From Anaerolineales bacterium (lineage in GTDB: Bacteria > Chloroflexota > Anaerolineae > JAAEKA01): a DNA stretch of 64,000 nt. The notes under the pieces were generated by a model. The model had not been told where the DNA came from, did not search any database, and worked only from the letters and a program-made list of their open reading frames with translations. Below are positions 26,048-35,800 of this stretch, piece after piece. Position 1 is the stretch's first letter; every line of letters starts with the position of its first letter. The stretch is taken from contig JACKBI010000020.1 of assembly GCA_020634615.1 (NCBI GenBank), positions 1 through 64,000 of the forward strand. The letters run 5' to 3'. The position numbers and the translations under genes are program-made.

Positions 26048-27508
26048 TTAGGCGGCGACGGCTTGCGCGGTCGCGCCGTTTACCATGACGCCGTGGGATT
26101 GATCGTCCTCGATACGGACGTACTGGTCGCGGCTGTCGCCGGGCAGGCTGCCATGCACCAGCGCGCGTGCCACGTTGCACAGGCTGATCACCGGCACACC
26201 TGGCTCGGGGCTGCGGGCTGCCAATGCAAAAACGTCGGCGTCGCAGGAGTCCACCAACTGCAACGCAGGCCCCGCGTGGCCCTGCAGCGAGACGCTGTGC
26301 AGGCGCAGCCCACTGACGTTGCGCAGATAAAACCCGGTGCGCTGCATGATCTCCAGCCCATCAGCCATCTCCGGGTAGCCGGCCTCCGCATCGGGCGCCA
26401 TCATCACCGAGACATCGCTGAGCGAGAAATCCTCCAGCGGCTTCTCGGGCAAGCCAATGATGAAGCCAGCCGCCAACCTGGCGTCCAGCGCAGTGACGTG
26501 GCTGATATGGATGCGCCGGAAGGTGGGCGTGTTGTCAGAAGTGGCGCGCGGGCGCCTGTCGGCCACATCGGGGTCGCCCCAGACGCCAACCGCGTAGTAC
26601 AGGTTGACGGTGACGGGGCAGAGCACGTCGCGCATGATGATGTTGGTGACGCGCACATCCTCCACGACGCCGCCGCGGCCCCGCCGCGACTTGAAGCGGA
26701 TGCCGCGGTCGGTGCCGTCGAAAACGCAGTTGCTGATCACCACGTTGCGCACGCTGCCGCTCATCTCGCTGCCGATCACGACGCCGCCGTGGCCGTGCAG
26801 CATGGTGCAGTTCGTGACGGTGATGTTCTCGCAGGGCTGCAGGGCGCTGCGGTCGCTTGCTTCCGTGCCCGACTTGATGGCAATGCAGTCGTCGCCAACG
26901 TCGATGTGGCAGTTGGCGATGTGCACGTTATGGCACGAGTCGGGGTTGATGCCGTCGGTGTTGGGCGAGTCCTGGGGGTTGACGATGGTGATGCCGTCCA
27001 CGGTCACGTTTTCGCAGCGCAAGGGCGAGACCGTCCAACTTGGCGAGTTGATGCACGTGATGCCGGCGATGCGGACGTTGCGACAATCCTGAAAGGAGAT
27101 CAGCCGCGGGCGTGGGTGGGCCAGGCTGCCGGCGCGATGGCGCTGCCACCAAGCCGCCCCCTGTCCATCCACCACGCCGCGGCCGGTGACCGCGATATGC
27201 GTCAGGTTTGCGCCGCCCAGCAGCGGCGCGTAGGTGTCGCGGTCCACCCCCTCCCAGCGGCTGCGGATTATCGGGTAATGGGCCGGGTCTGTGCTTCCGA
27301 GCAAGCGGACGCCCGCGTCGAGATGCAGCGTCACGTAGCTGTGCAGGGAGAGCGCTCCGGTCAGATAGGCGCCGGCAGGCACCCAGACTGTTCCGCCGCC
27401 CTGCGCGCTGCAGGCGTCGAGACATGCCTGAATTGCGGCAGTGTCCAGCGCCTTGCCATCACCGGCTGCTCCGAAATCGCGCACATCGAGGACCGCCGGG
27501 GAGTTCAT
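26048..27508 (-). CDS. Glycoside hydrolase family 28 polygalacturonase, intracellular
   Basis: 486 residues, right-handed beta-helix. An N-terminal 'DVRDFGAAGDGKALDTAAIQ' pectate-lyase-3-like segment is present. GH28 active-site residues appear in NTDGINPDS, GDDCIAIKSG, GHGGVVIGSE and RGIRFKS. There is no signal peptide, so it probably works in the cytoplasm on imported galacturonate oligomers (exo-acting). The start codon overlaps the GH105 stop by 4 bases (ATGA), indicating translational coupling. A 142-bp gap follows before the isomerase; nothing was recognised there. Confidence 0.92.
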   Translation of the reverse strand: MNSPAVLDVRDFGAAGDGKALDTAAIQACLDACSAQGGGTVWVPAGAYLTGALSLHSYVTLHLDAGVRLLGSTDPAHYPIIRSRWEGVDRDTYAPLLGGANLTHIAVTGRGVVDGQGAAWWQRHRAGSLAHPRPRLISFQDCRNVRIAGITCINSPSWTVSPLRCENVTVDGITIVNPQDSPNTDGINPDSCHNVHIANCHIDVGDDCIAIKSGTEASDRSALQPCENITVTNCTMLHGHGGVVIGSEMSGSVRNVVISNCVFDGTDRGIRFKSRRGRGGVVEDVRVTNIIMRDVLCPVTVNLYYAVGVWGDPDVADRRPRATSDNTPTFRRIHISHVTALDARLAAGFIIGLPEKPLEDFSLSDVSVMMAPDAEAGYPEMADGLEIMQRTGFYLRNVSGLRLHSVSLQGHAGPALQLVDSCDADVFALAARSPEPGVPVISLCNVARALVHGSLPGDSRDQYVRIEDDQSHGVMVNGATAQAVAA

Positions 27509-28776
27509 TGGCCGGGTCGATGGTTGTTCTGTGAATGGTTCACGGCAGCGGCGGCCCGTTCCATCTCGACCGCGGCCAGAATCAACGGTCCCACGCCGTG
27601 CAGGTTGTTGGTGATGACCGGCTCGCCGACGTAGTACTCATACGACCCGTCGCGATAGGGCGTGCCGCCCAGCCCTGCCGTCGAGCAGACGCCATGCACA
27701 TCCACCCGTCCCGCATCGTTCACAGTCACCAGGTGGGTCAGCAGGCCGTCAAACCCTCGCTGCGCCACAGCCAGCCAGCTGCGGTCGAGGTAGCCCAGGC
27801 GGGTCGCCTTGCCGATCGCGTAGACAAACATGCCCGACCCGGATGCTTCCGGGTAGTTTCCTGGACGGCCACCCTGATCCAGCACCTGAAACCAGAGGCC
27901 GGTGGCGGGGTCCTGCACCGAGGCAACGGCTTCGGTGCTGCGTCTTAGTATCTCGATGATCCGGCTGCGGGCCGCGTGGTTGGTGGGGAAGCTGTCAAGG
28001 ATATCGACGATGGCCATCATGTACCAGCCCATCGCCCGGCTCCAGAAGTGCGGCGAGCAACCTGTCACCGGATCGGCCCACCGTTGCTGCCTGCTTTCGT
28101 CCCAGGCATGGTAGAGCAGCCCGGACGCGGCATCGCGGGTGTGGTTCTCGACGGTGATGATCTGGAACGCGACGTCGTCGAAGGCAGCGGGCTCGGCGAA
28201 GGTGCGGGCATAGGCCGTGTAGAACGGCGAGGCCATGTAGATGCCGTCGAGCCACATCTGGTAGGGGTAGATCTTCTTGTGCCAGAAGCCTCCCTCGTGT
28301 GTGCGCGGCTGGCCGCGCAGCTGGGCACGCACCAGTTCTATGGCCTTGCGATAGCGCTCCTCGCCGGTGGCTTCATAGACTGGGAAGAGCAGCGTGGCCG
28401 GCCGGATCAGGTCGACGTTGTACTCTTCCATCGAGTACGACCGGATGTTGCCCGAGTCGTCCACGAACCGGTCCACAAAGGCGTGGATGGCTTGCTGGTA
28501 GCGGTCGTCCTTGCTGAGATGCCAGACCTGTTCCATGGCGGTGAACAGCAGACCATGGGTGTAGTGCCAGCCAGCTTTCGCCATGTCATAGCGGCCGAGC
28601 GCGGAGTCCGCAACCTGTAGCGACCATGGTTTGGACAGAACTTGTGTTGGTTGAATGGTGGTCTCTAACACGGCACGCGCTTTCAAGGTTGCGATCTGCA
28701 AGCGCGCATTTGGTGAACGGTGCACCGCGGCCGGCGCTGGCAGACAAGGGGTGGTTGCGACAGAGGACGCCGCCAC
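27505..28776 (-). CDS. Glycoside hydrolase family 105 unsaturated rhamnogalacturonyl hydrolase
   Basis: Up to 423 residues; removes unsaturated uronic acid from the ends of pectin lyase products. (alpha/alpha)6-barrel patterns are visible: WHYTHGLLFTAMEQVW, MWLDGIYMASPFYTAYA with the catalytic Asp, CSPHFWSRAMGWYMMAIVDIL and PEASGSGMFVYAIGKA. The GTG at 28776 lies inside an intercistronic hairpin, and the first 35 residues look unlike the family. A later GTG near 28671 may be the real start. No signal peptide. First enzyme gene after the transporter genes. Confidence 0.87.
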   Translation of the reverse strand: MAASSVATTPCLPAPAAVHRSPNARLQIATLKARAVLETTIQPTQVLSKPWSLQVADSALGRYDMAKAGWHYTHGLLFTAMEQVWHLSKDDRYQQAIHAFVDRFVDDSGNIRSYSMEEYNVDLIRPATLLFPVYEATGEERYRKAIELVRAQLRGQPRTHEGGFWHKKIYPYQMWLDGIYMASPFYTAYARTFAEPAAFDDVAFQIITVENHTRDAASGLLYHAWDESRQQRWADPVTGCSPHFWSRAMGWYMMAIVDILDSFPTNHAARSRIIEILRRSTEAVASVQDPATGLWFQVLDQGGRPGNYPEASGSGMFVYAIGKATRLGYLDRSWLAVAQRGFDGLLTHLVTVNDAGRVDVHGVCSTAGLGGTPYRDGSYEYYVGEPVITNNLHGVGPLILAAVEMERAAAAVNHSQNNHRPGQ

Positions 28777-28794
28777 GGGAGGCGCCCTCTGTCG
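28758..28794 (-). terminator. Intercistronic hairpin after the binding-protein gene
   Basis: CGACAGAGG and CCTCTGTCG form a 9-bp stem with further GC pairs inside, 12 nt after the binding-protein stop. It probably protects that message or partly terminates before the enzyme genes. Confidence 0.6.
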
Positions 28795-28806
28795 GTTCAG
28801 GCGAGG

Positions 28807-30486
28807 TTACGGCAGCAGACCAGCGTCGGTCAGTGTCTGCCTGGCGCCCTCCTCGAATTGGACTGCGCCCAGGCTGTCCAGACCAGCCAGGTACTCCGCC
28901 CAGGATTCGGGAGTCAGTTCTTTCTGTCCGAGAGCAAACTGGAGAATGCCTTCATCGTAGTAGCGATAGAAGTCAGCCGCATTTTCCGGGGGCGGGATCA
29001 GCTTCTTGGCAAAGCCCTCGATCCACTGTTGACTCTGGAAGAACTCCAGGTACGTCTTGATCGGAGTCATCTCCCGACCGTTGTTGGTCTCGTAGTTCGG
29101 ATAGCGGGCGCTGATCTCGGCCAAGGTGTTGTAGAACGCCGTGCCGCGCAGCTGGGTCGGAGGCTGCATCGCCGGGGAGTTGAAGGCCAGGTCAGGATCA
29201 ATGCCGTCGAGGGTGATGTAACCGTCCTCGTCGAGGTTGAAGTTGACACCCTCTTCGCCGAATCCGATCAGGTAATAGCCGTCGGTGGCCATCCACTCAA
29301 GCAGACGGGCGATCGCTTCCTTCTTCCCTTCATCGGCAGCCTTCTGCGAAACGGCGTAGGTCGAGAAGTTGGCTTCGTTGAGGCCATAGACATGTTCGCC
29401 ACCGGGACCCGTCAGAGCGGGCAATGGCGTCCAGGAGGCATCGGGGAAGTTGTCATCGAAGGGAGTGTAGTTCGATTTGTTGGTCAGCGCCGCGAAATCC
29501 TCCCACATGATACCGGTCCGGCCTTGCTTCCAGCGAGCGCGGAACTCATCCTTCGTCAGGGTAGGCCAGTCGGGATCGATGACGCCGGCGTCGGTGAACT
29601 CGATCATGGTCTTCATGGCTTCGTAGTACTGCGGGTCGCGCACATTGAGACCGAAGTTTCCATCAGCAGCATCGACAAAGTTCCACAGATCTACCACGCC
29701 ATAGGCGCCGAAAATCGGGTTGAACCGGCGTCCAACGCCAGAACCCTCGATGAAGGCGCCAATCCCATAGGTGTCATCCTGTCCGTTGCCGTCAGGGTCG
29801 TTGAATGTGAAGGCCTTGGCCACTTCCAGAAGCTCCGCAGGGGTGGTGGGAGCTTCCAGGCCGAGGTTGTCCAGCCAGTCCTGGCGGATGACCAAACCTT
29901 CGCGATTGGTGATGCCTGGCGGATTGGGAAGGCCATAGGCTTGGCCGTCAAAGGAATCCAGATCGATAAGAACCGGATTGTTGTAGTGGGTCTTGGTCCG
30001 CTCAGGCATCATGGCGAACATGTCATCCACCGGGGCAATCAGGCCCAGATCATGATACGTGCGCAGATTGTCGCGGTCATTGGTGGTGCTGACAATCATG
30101 AACAGGTCGGGCAGATCGTTGGCGGCAGCAGCGGCGTTCAGCTTGGTTTCACCATCACCCTGGGGCGGGATGATCGTATAATGCAGGTTAATGCCCAGCT
30201 CATCGCGGATTCTGTCGTAGGCAATCCAGTCATCCGCTGGCGGGCCGGCCTCTGTCACCGATGCCAGTGCCCACATTGAGATGTCCACAGGTTCGGCGGC
30301 GGCGGCCGGCTCAGGAACCTCGGTGGCTTCAGGAGCTGCGGCAGCTTCAGGGGCCGCAGTAGGTTCTGTCATCGCAGTGGGTTCAGCGGCGGTAGTATCG
30401 GCAGGTTCGTTGGATGTTCCGCAGGCCGACAGAATCGACGTCAGCGCAATCAGCAAAACGAGGAGAAGCGTTGTCCACTTCTTCAT
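28807..30486 (-). CDS. Oligosaccharide-binding lipoprotein (YtcQ/LplA-like)
   Basis: 559 residues. A signal peptide with lipobox LSAC (Cys near 22) is followed by a low-complexity Glu/Ala/Thr/Pro linker to about residue 65 and a family 1 extracellular solute-binding domain. 'NDLPDLFMIVSTTNDRDNLRTYHDLGLIAPVDDMF', seen in parts, and 'RWKQGRTGIMWEDFAALT' are typical of the LplA/YtcQ group that binds rhamnogalacturonan oligosaccharides in Bacillus. It follows the two permease genes and precedes the pectin hydrolases. Substrate is inferred from context. Confidence 0.88.
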   Translation of the reverse strand: MKKWTTLLLVLLIALTSILSACGTSNEPADTTAAEPTAMTEPTAAPEAAAAPEATEVPEPAAAAEPVDISMWALASVTEAGPPADDWIAYDRIRDELGINLHYTIIPPQGDGETKLNAAAAANDLPDLFMIVSTTNDRDNLRTYHDLGLIAPVDDMFAMMPERTKTHYNNPVLIDLDSFDGQAYGLPNPPGITNREGLVIRQDWLDNLGLEAPTTPAELLEVAKAFTFNDPDGNGQDDTYGIGAFIEGSGVGRRFNPIFGAYGVVDLWNFVDAADGNFGLNVRDPQYYEAMKTMIEFTDAGVIDPDWPTLTKDEFRARWKQGRTGIMWEDFAALTNKSNYTPFDDNFPDASWTPLPALTGPGGEHVYGLNEANFSTYAVSQKAADEGKKEAIARLLEWMATDGYYLIGFGEEGVNFNLDEDGYITLDGIDPDLAFNSPAMQPPTQLRGTAFYNTLAEISARYPNYETNNGREMTPIKTYLEFFQSQQWIEGFAKKLIPPPENAADFYRYYDEGILQFALGQKELTPESWAEYLAGLDSLGAVQFEEGARQTLTDAGLLP

Positions 30487-30616
30487 GTTCTAATCTCCTT
30501 TAACGAGTTGAATGGGGGTGTACGAGTAACGCCGTGCAGAGAGTGCGCACATGATCATTTCATCTAGAACTCCTTCTGTGGAACCAGTCTCAAGTCCGGC
30601 GCCGGGACGAATGTCA

Positions 30617-31495
30617 TCATTCCTTGACGCCTCCTACCAACGAACCTTTCGTGAAGTAGCGCTGAATCCATGGATACAATAGAAGCATGGGAAGCATGGT
30701 GATGAGCACACCCGCTGCTTTCAGCGACTCAACGGAAGTTGTACTAAACGCGTTGTATTCGACGAACTCATTCAGGCTGGATGAGATAAGAATGTTGCGC
30801 AGCAGAACAGGCAGAGGTATCAGGTTGCCGTCGTTCAGATACAGGATGGGTGTGAAGAACTCGTTCCAGAAGAAGACGGCGTAGAAGAGTCCAATTGTCA
30901 GCAGGATCGGCTTGGAAAGCGGCAGGATCACGTGCCACAAGACCTGCAGCTCGTTGGCTCCATCCAGCCGGGCCGCTTCCTTGAAGTCATCCGGCAAGCC
31001 TTCAAAGAATCCCATCATGACCAGCGTGTTGAATACGCTGAGCGCAGGCGGCAGGATGACGGCGAGAAAGTTGTTCTGCAGCTTCAAGCTGGTGACTAAC
31101 AGGTAGACAGGAATCAACCCGGGGTTGAACAGATAGGTGAACAGCACGATTGCCACGATCAACTTGCGGCCGGGCAGGTTGCGAGCGGACAGACCGTAGG
31201 CGAGCGGGATGGTCAGCGTCATGCTAATGGCGACACCGAGCACGGTGATGATCACACTGTTGCGCAGAGCAATCGTAAACTGAGTATGCCCCATCAACTG
31301 CGTGAACGCTTCAGCCGTCCATTTCTTGAGTGGAAGGAAGAACGGAACACCCTCGGTGATGTAGGTATCAAGCGGCACGAAGGCCGTCACAATCACGCGC
31401 CAGAACGGAATCAGGATAATGAGCAGGACGGTCGTCAGGAATATGCCGACACCGATCTGAAACCATCTTCCGTCACGGGTTTTGCTTTGCAGCAT
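30617..31495 (-). CDS. ABC transporter permease (YtcP/LplC-like)
   Basis: 292 residues from Met at 31495 (MLQSKTRDGRW), chosen because the longer frame overlaps the upstream gene. Six transmembrane segments and the MalG-type EAA loop (EAARLDGANELQVLWHVILPLSKPILLT) identify a CUT1 permease. With the next gene it makes the membrane channel for the binding protein. No ATPase gene is nearby, as is common for this class, which borrows an MsmX-like ATPase. Confidence 0.9.
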   Translation of the reverse strand: MLQSKTRDGRWFQIGVGIFLTTVLLIILIPFWRVIVTAFVPLDTYITEGVPFFLPLKKWTAEAFTQLMGHTQFTIALRNSVIITVLGVAISMTLTIPLAYGLSARNLPGRKLIVAIVLFTYLFNPGLIPVYLLVTSLKLQNNFLAVILPPALSVFNTLVMMGFFEGLPDDFKEAARLDGANELQVLWHVILPLSKPILLTIGLFYAVFFWNEFFTPILYLNDGNLIPLPVLLRNILISSSLNEFVEYNAFSTTSVESLKAAGVLITMLPMLLLYPWIQRYFTKGSLVGGVKE

Positions 31496-31505
31496 TGCAG
31501 GAACC

Positions 31506-32489
31506 TCAGAATAGACCTTGTTGCGCCACGCGCTTGGCGACACGGTTTGCAACGAGGATCAGGATCAGCCCGATCACGCCCTTGAAAAACCCAACTGCGG
31601 TCGCAAGGCTGAACTTGAACTGCAGAAGACCTTGACGATAGACCCAGGTGTCAAGGATGTCACCCACGCTGTAGACCGGCACCGAATACAGAACAAAAAT
31701 CTGGTTGAAGCCTGCCTCGAGGATATGCCCCATGCGCAGCAGCGTAACCAGGACTATGACAGGCACGATGCCCGGCAGTGATATGTGCCAGATGCGCTGA
31801 ATCGCGTTGGCGCCATCCACTGCCGCCGCCTCATACAGTTCAGGATTGATCGCCAGGAGCGCCGCAAGATACAGGATCGTGCTCCAACCTGTCTCCTTCC
31901 AGATGTCTGAAAAGACAACGACCCAACGGAAGTACTTCGGCGAGGTCATGAAGGCGATCGGCTGCCCCCCGAGCCGTTCGATGATCTGATTCAGCAGGCC
32001 GTCGCCGGGTGAAAGGATGGACAAAAGGACGCCGAACATGATGACCCACGAAAGGAAGTGCGGCAGGTAGATCACGGTCTGCACAAACGTGCGGTAACGA
32101 CGCAGTACTGTTTCATGCAGGGCGAGCGCACAGATGATGGCAACGGGCAAACCGAGCAACAGCTTTGCCAGGCTAAAGAAGATCGTGTTTGTCAGGAGCT
32201 GGCTGAAATAGAACGAGTTGACGAACGTTTGGAAATGTTCGAACCCTACCCACGGACTGCCCGTCACCCCAAGCAGCGGTTTGAAATCCTTGAACGCGAT
32301 CTGGGCGTTCCACAGCGGAATGTACTTAAAGACCAGCAGGTAGATCAGGGTGGGCGTCATCAGCAGATACATCCACCGCATTCGCCACATGGAATGTGCC
32401 ACTGCCCGAACGCGACGGCCCAGAGAATGCTCCGAGGTTGACCTGGAACCTGCTGCCACCATATCTGTGCTTCCTGCGACGTTGCTCAT
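31506..32489 (-). CDS. ABC transporter permease (YteP/LplB-like)
   Basis: 327 residues. The N-terminal 40 residues are charged. Six transmembrane segments follow, with the EAA loop EAAAVDGANAIQRIWHISLPGIVPVIV near 215-240 and 'KYIPLWNAQIAFKDFKP', the LplB-type N-terminal signature. First gene of the transporter-hydrolase operon, 10 bp before the partner permease. A long hairpin lies 42 bp upstream. Confidence 0.9.
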   Translation of the reverse strand: MSNVAGSTDMVAAGSRSTSEHSLGRRVRAVAHSMWRMRWMYLLMTPTLIYLLVFKYIPLWNAQIAFKDFKPLLGVTGSPWVGFEHFQTFVNSFYFSQLLTNTIFFSLAKLLLGLPVAIICALALHETVLRRYRTFVQTVIYLPHFLSWVIMFGVLLSILSPGDGLLNQIIERLGGQPIAFMTSPKYFRWVVVFSDIWKETGWSTILYLAALLAINPELYEAAAVDGANAIQRIWHISLPGIVPVIVLVTLLRMGHILEAGFNQIFVLYSVPVYSVGDILDTWVYRQGLLQFKFSLATAVGFFKGVIGLILILVANRVAKRVAQQGLF

Positions 32490-32531
32490 GAGACGGCCCT
32501 TGTCCGCATAGGAGTTTTCGAGTTGCTGGCT

Positions 32532-32605
32532 GGCCGCCTTGCCGGCCCGGTGCTACACCGATGGAGGAGAATCGGTGATTCGACCGGGAACCGGCCAAGG
32601 CGGCC
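32532..32605 (-). promoter_or_regulatory. Long hairpin in the leader of the pectin operon
   Basis: Outer arms GGCCGCCTT (32532-32540) and AAGGCGGCC (32597-32605) are perfect. Middle arms CCGGcCCGGT / ACCGGG..CCGG pair, and inner CACCGAT / ATCGGTG close an 8-nt loop. The rest of the 353-bp gap 32490-32842 shows no gene. It could be an attenuator, an RNA control element, or another palindromic repeat. No promoter was convincingly identified. Confidence 0.5.
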
Positions 32606-32842
32606 TTATTCCAGAGAGCCTGGGAACGTCACGCTGGCATGCCGGCAGGCCAATCATGGCGTGACAATCACATTTTACCGGATCTGGCTTGGACAATGGC
32701 GAACAGGTGTTGGATTCTTCCGACCCCTGGGCATCGCGCACATAACACACATGCCTGTAGGATGGGGGCCTTGTGCCCGTTCCGGGAATCCCCGAACGCC
32801 CGCGTGGGGCTATCCCACGACAGGACGCGGCGGGCGGATGGG

Positions 32843-35800
32843 CTAGCCGGCCAATGTGGCGCGGTACTGGCTGGGGGATGCGCCGCAGACGTTGCGAAAC
32901 ACGCGGCTGAAGTAGGCGGCGTCGGAGAATCCGACCTGCCGGGCAACGGAGCCGACCGGATCGTCGGTCAGGCGCAGCAGCTCCCGGGCGCGGATCATGC
33001 GGTAGCGGTTCAGGTAGTCCCAGGGCGTGATCCCCAGCTCGCGGTGGAAGATGCGGCTCAGATAGTCCTCGCTGGCGCCGACCGCGTCCGCGATCTCCCA
33101 GCGCGAGAGACGCCGGGCATAGTTTTCGTGGATGTAGGCGATTGCCTGCTTTGCCAGCGCGCTGGTCTCCGCCGGCAGGGTGTCGCTGCCGAACAGGGCC
33201 TGATGGAGAGAGGCAATCAGCTCCTCTTCCGACAGCATATCCTTGCTGTGTACCGTCACGGTGGCGTGCCGCTCCAGCCGCCTGACGTCGTCCATGGTCA
33301 GTTGGCGGCTGCTGAGGATCACCACCGGTATCGAGCGGGTCTCGTCGTGCGCCCGCATGTGATCCAGCACCTGGAACCCGTCGATCCCAGGCATCATCAG
33401 GTCGAGGATGACCAGATCGGGCCGTTGGACACCGAGCATTGCCAGCGCCGCGTTGCCGTCAACCGCTTCGTGGATCACCAGATCGGGCATGCCCTCGCTG
33501 ACTGCGGCGCGCACCATCGCACGCGCCTGCGGATCGTCGTCCACGATCAGCACCGAGCTGTGGGCGCCGCGCGGAACCGCCGGTTCCAATGCCTTCCAAA
33601 GGCTGTCGCTGGATGCCGATTTGACCGCCAGACTAGTCAGGCCCGCCGCCGTCCCGCCCCTGGTCAGGCGCTGATATAGCAGGAACGGCGTCTGGCTCAG
33701 AAGCGGATGGTTGTACAGGCGACGCATCATCGACCACCGATGAATGCCGCCGTCGTCCATGTCCCAGGCGACAGCCGCCGGCGCGCCTTCCTCCAGCAGC
33801 GGGCACAGGTCCGCCTCAGGTTGCAGACGTACCACGCTCAGCTTCCGCTTGCGGCAAAACTCGACGACGTCGGGGGGCGTCATTTGGGCCGACGAGACCA
33901 GCCACAACACCGGCAGGATCGTCGGCGCGGCCGGCTGCGGCGCTTCACCTTCGGCCAGCGGCACGAAGACGTGGAAGGTGCTGCCCTTGCCCGGCTCGCT
34001 GTCCAGCGCCATCCGCCCGCCATGCAGGGCGACCAGGTGGCGCGTGATTGACAGGCCCAGGCCGATGCCGCCATACTGCCGGTCCGTCAGTTCGCCGGTC
34101 ACGAACGGCTCGAAGACATGCTCGCGCTGATGGGGTGGAATACCCGCGCCTGTGTCGCTGATCCAGATATGCAGCTCGCCGCGCTCGACATCCGCTCCAA
34201 GCACGATCGAGCCGCGCTCGGTGAAACGCCGGGCGTTGCTCAGCAGATTGAGCAGCACCTGGCGCATGCGCACCGGGTCAATCTCCACCGCCGGCAGGCT
34301 ATCCGGCACATCCAGCCGCCACTGCACCGCCTTGCTTGCCGTGTCCTCTTCGGCCATAGCGACAAAGGCATCTTCCAAAAGCGGACGGGGGTCGAGAAGG
34401 CTGGGATACAGGTCCAGCTCGTTGATCTCAGCCCGCGACAGGTCGAGCAGGTCGTTGATGATGCGCAGTTGGTGCTGCGCGCTGCTCTGGATGTGTTGCA
34501 GTTCCCGCGCCAACTCGGGGGGTGGGGCGGACGCACGCGTGCTCGGCGTGTTTAGCGCGCGTTGCGTGTGCCCGATGATGATATTCAGCGGGGTGCGCAG
34601 TTCGTGGCTGACGTTGGCCAGCAATTGCGTCTTGATCTGGTCGCCCTTCTCCGCGGCGATGCGGGCCTGATAGGCCTCGCTAAGGAGCAACGCACCCTTC
34701 AACGCCGTGCTGATGTGGCCGCGCAACCCTTCGTACACTGAGCCGTCCTGCGGTCCAACCTCGAACAGCACGAAGCCAATCTGTTCGGCCTGGAAGAATA
34801 GGGGCTGGACCACCATACTGAATCGGCGGTCGGGAAACAACTCGGGCGGGGCCAACTGGCGCGACGGAAAGCGCAGGCCGGTCGGCGGCAGGGGAACCCG
34901 TTGGCCGTCGCGCAGCGCCGCCGCGAGCCGGGACCACTCCAGCGGTGCGGTCGGATCTTCATAAAGGGCCAGGTAGCAACTGGCGATGCCAAGCCTGGGC
35001 AGGCTGGCGATCAAGGCGTCCGCCAGGCGATCCAGGTCAAACGTGGTGATCAGTGACTGGCCGAACTCGCGCAACAACTCGGCGCGGCGCTCGGCCTGGA
35101 ACTGGCGCGCGACGTGGGCGCGGTGGGCGCCGTCGCTGATGGCAAGGCGCGCCTGCCCGAAAAGGTTCTCGGCAACCAGAAGCCCGCGGTCGTCGTAGTT
35201 TGGCAAGGCCCACCGCCGCATCTCGGCGATGGCTGCGTGCCAGGCCACCGCTTCGTCGCCATCCAGTCCGCGCTGCTGCAGGATGCTGTCCAGCGCGGCG
35301 GTGAAGCGATGGTGCTGCGGGTCCGCCATGTCGTCGGCAAACCCGGCGACCAGTTGCTCCGTCCACGCCAGCGCCAGATCCTGATCGCCCGTGATGCGGT
35401 AGATGTGAGGCGCCAGGCTCGTCTCGAGCTGGGCAGCCCTCATATCGGGAGCTGCGTCGCGCGGGGCGCGGGGCGCGGCGGACGCCAGCGCCAGGGAGCG
35501 CGAAGGACAGCCGCACGAGCGCCGCACCAGCAACTGCGACTCGAGGACGACATGCTGCGCGACCGGCTTGCCGTTGCGTAGCGCCATCAGCGTCTCGACG
35601 GCGCGGCGGCCCTGTTCGTAGAACGGAAGCGCGACCGATGTCAGGGGCGGCCGGGTGAGCTGGCTCTCCGGCAGCGCGTTGAACCCCACGATGGCCACGT
35701 CGCTGGGAACCCGTATGCCGCGATCGGCCAGCGTTCGCATCGCTCCCAACGCCAGCAGGTCGCTGGCTGTCACGATGGCCTGGAAATCCTGGCCGGGCTG

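Noticed and set aside
25658..27634. 658-residue plus-strand open frame
   Set aside because: Antisense to GH28 and the isomerase; repetitive His/Val/Ala content with no domain.
28720..30279. 519-residue plus-strand open frame
   Set aside because: Antisense to the binding lipoprotein, which has a lipobox and family signatures.
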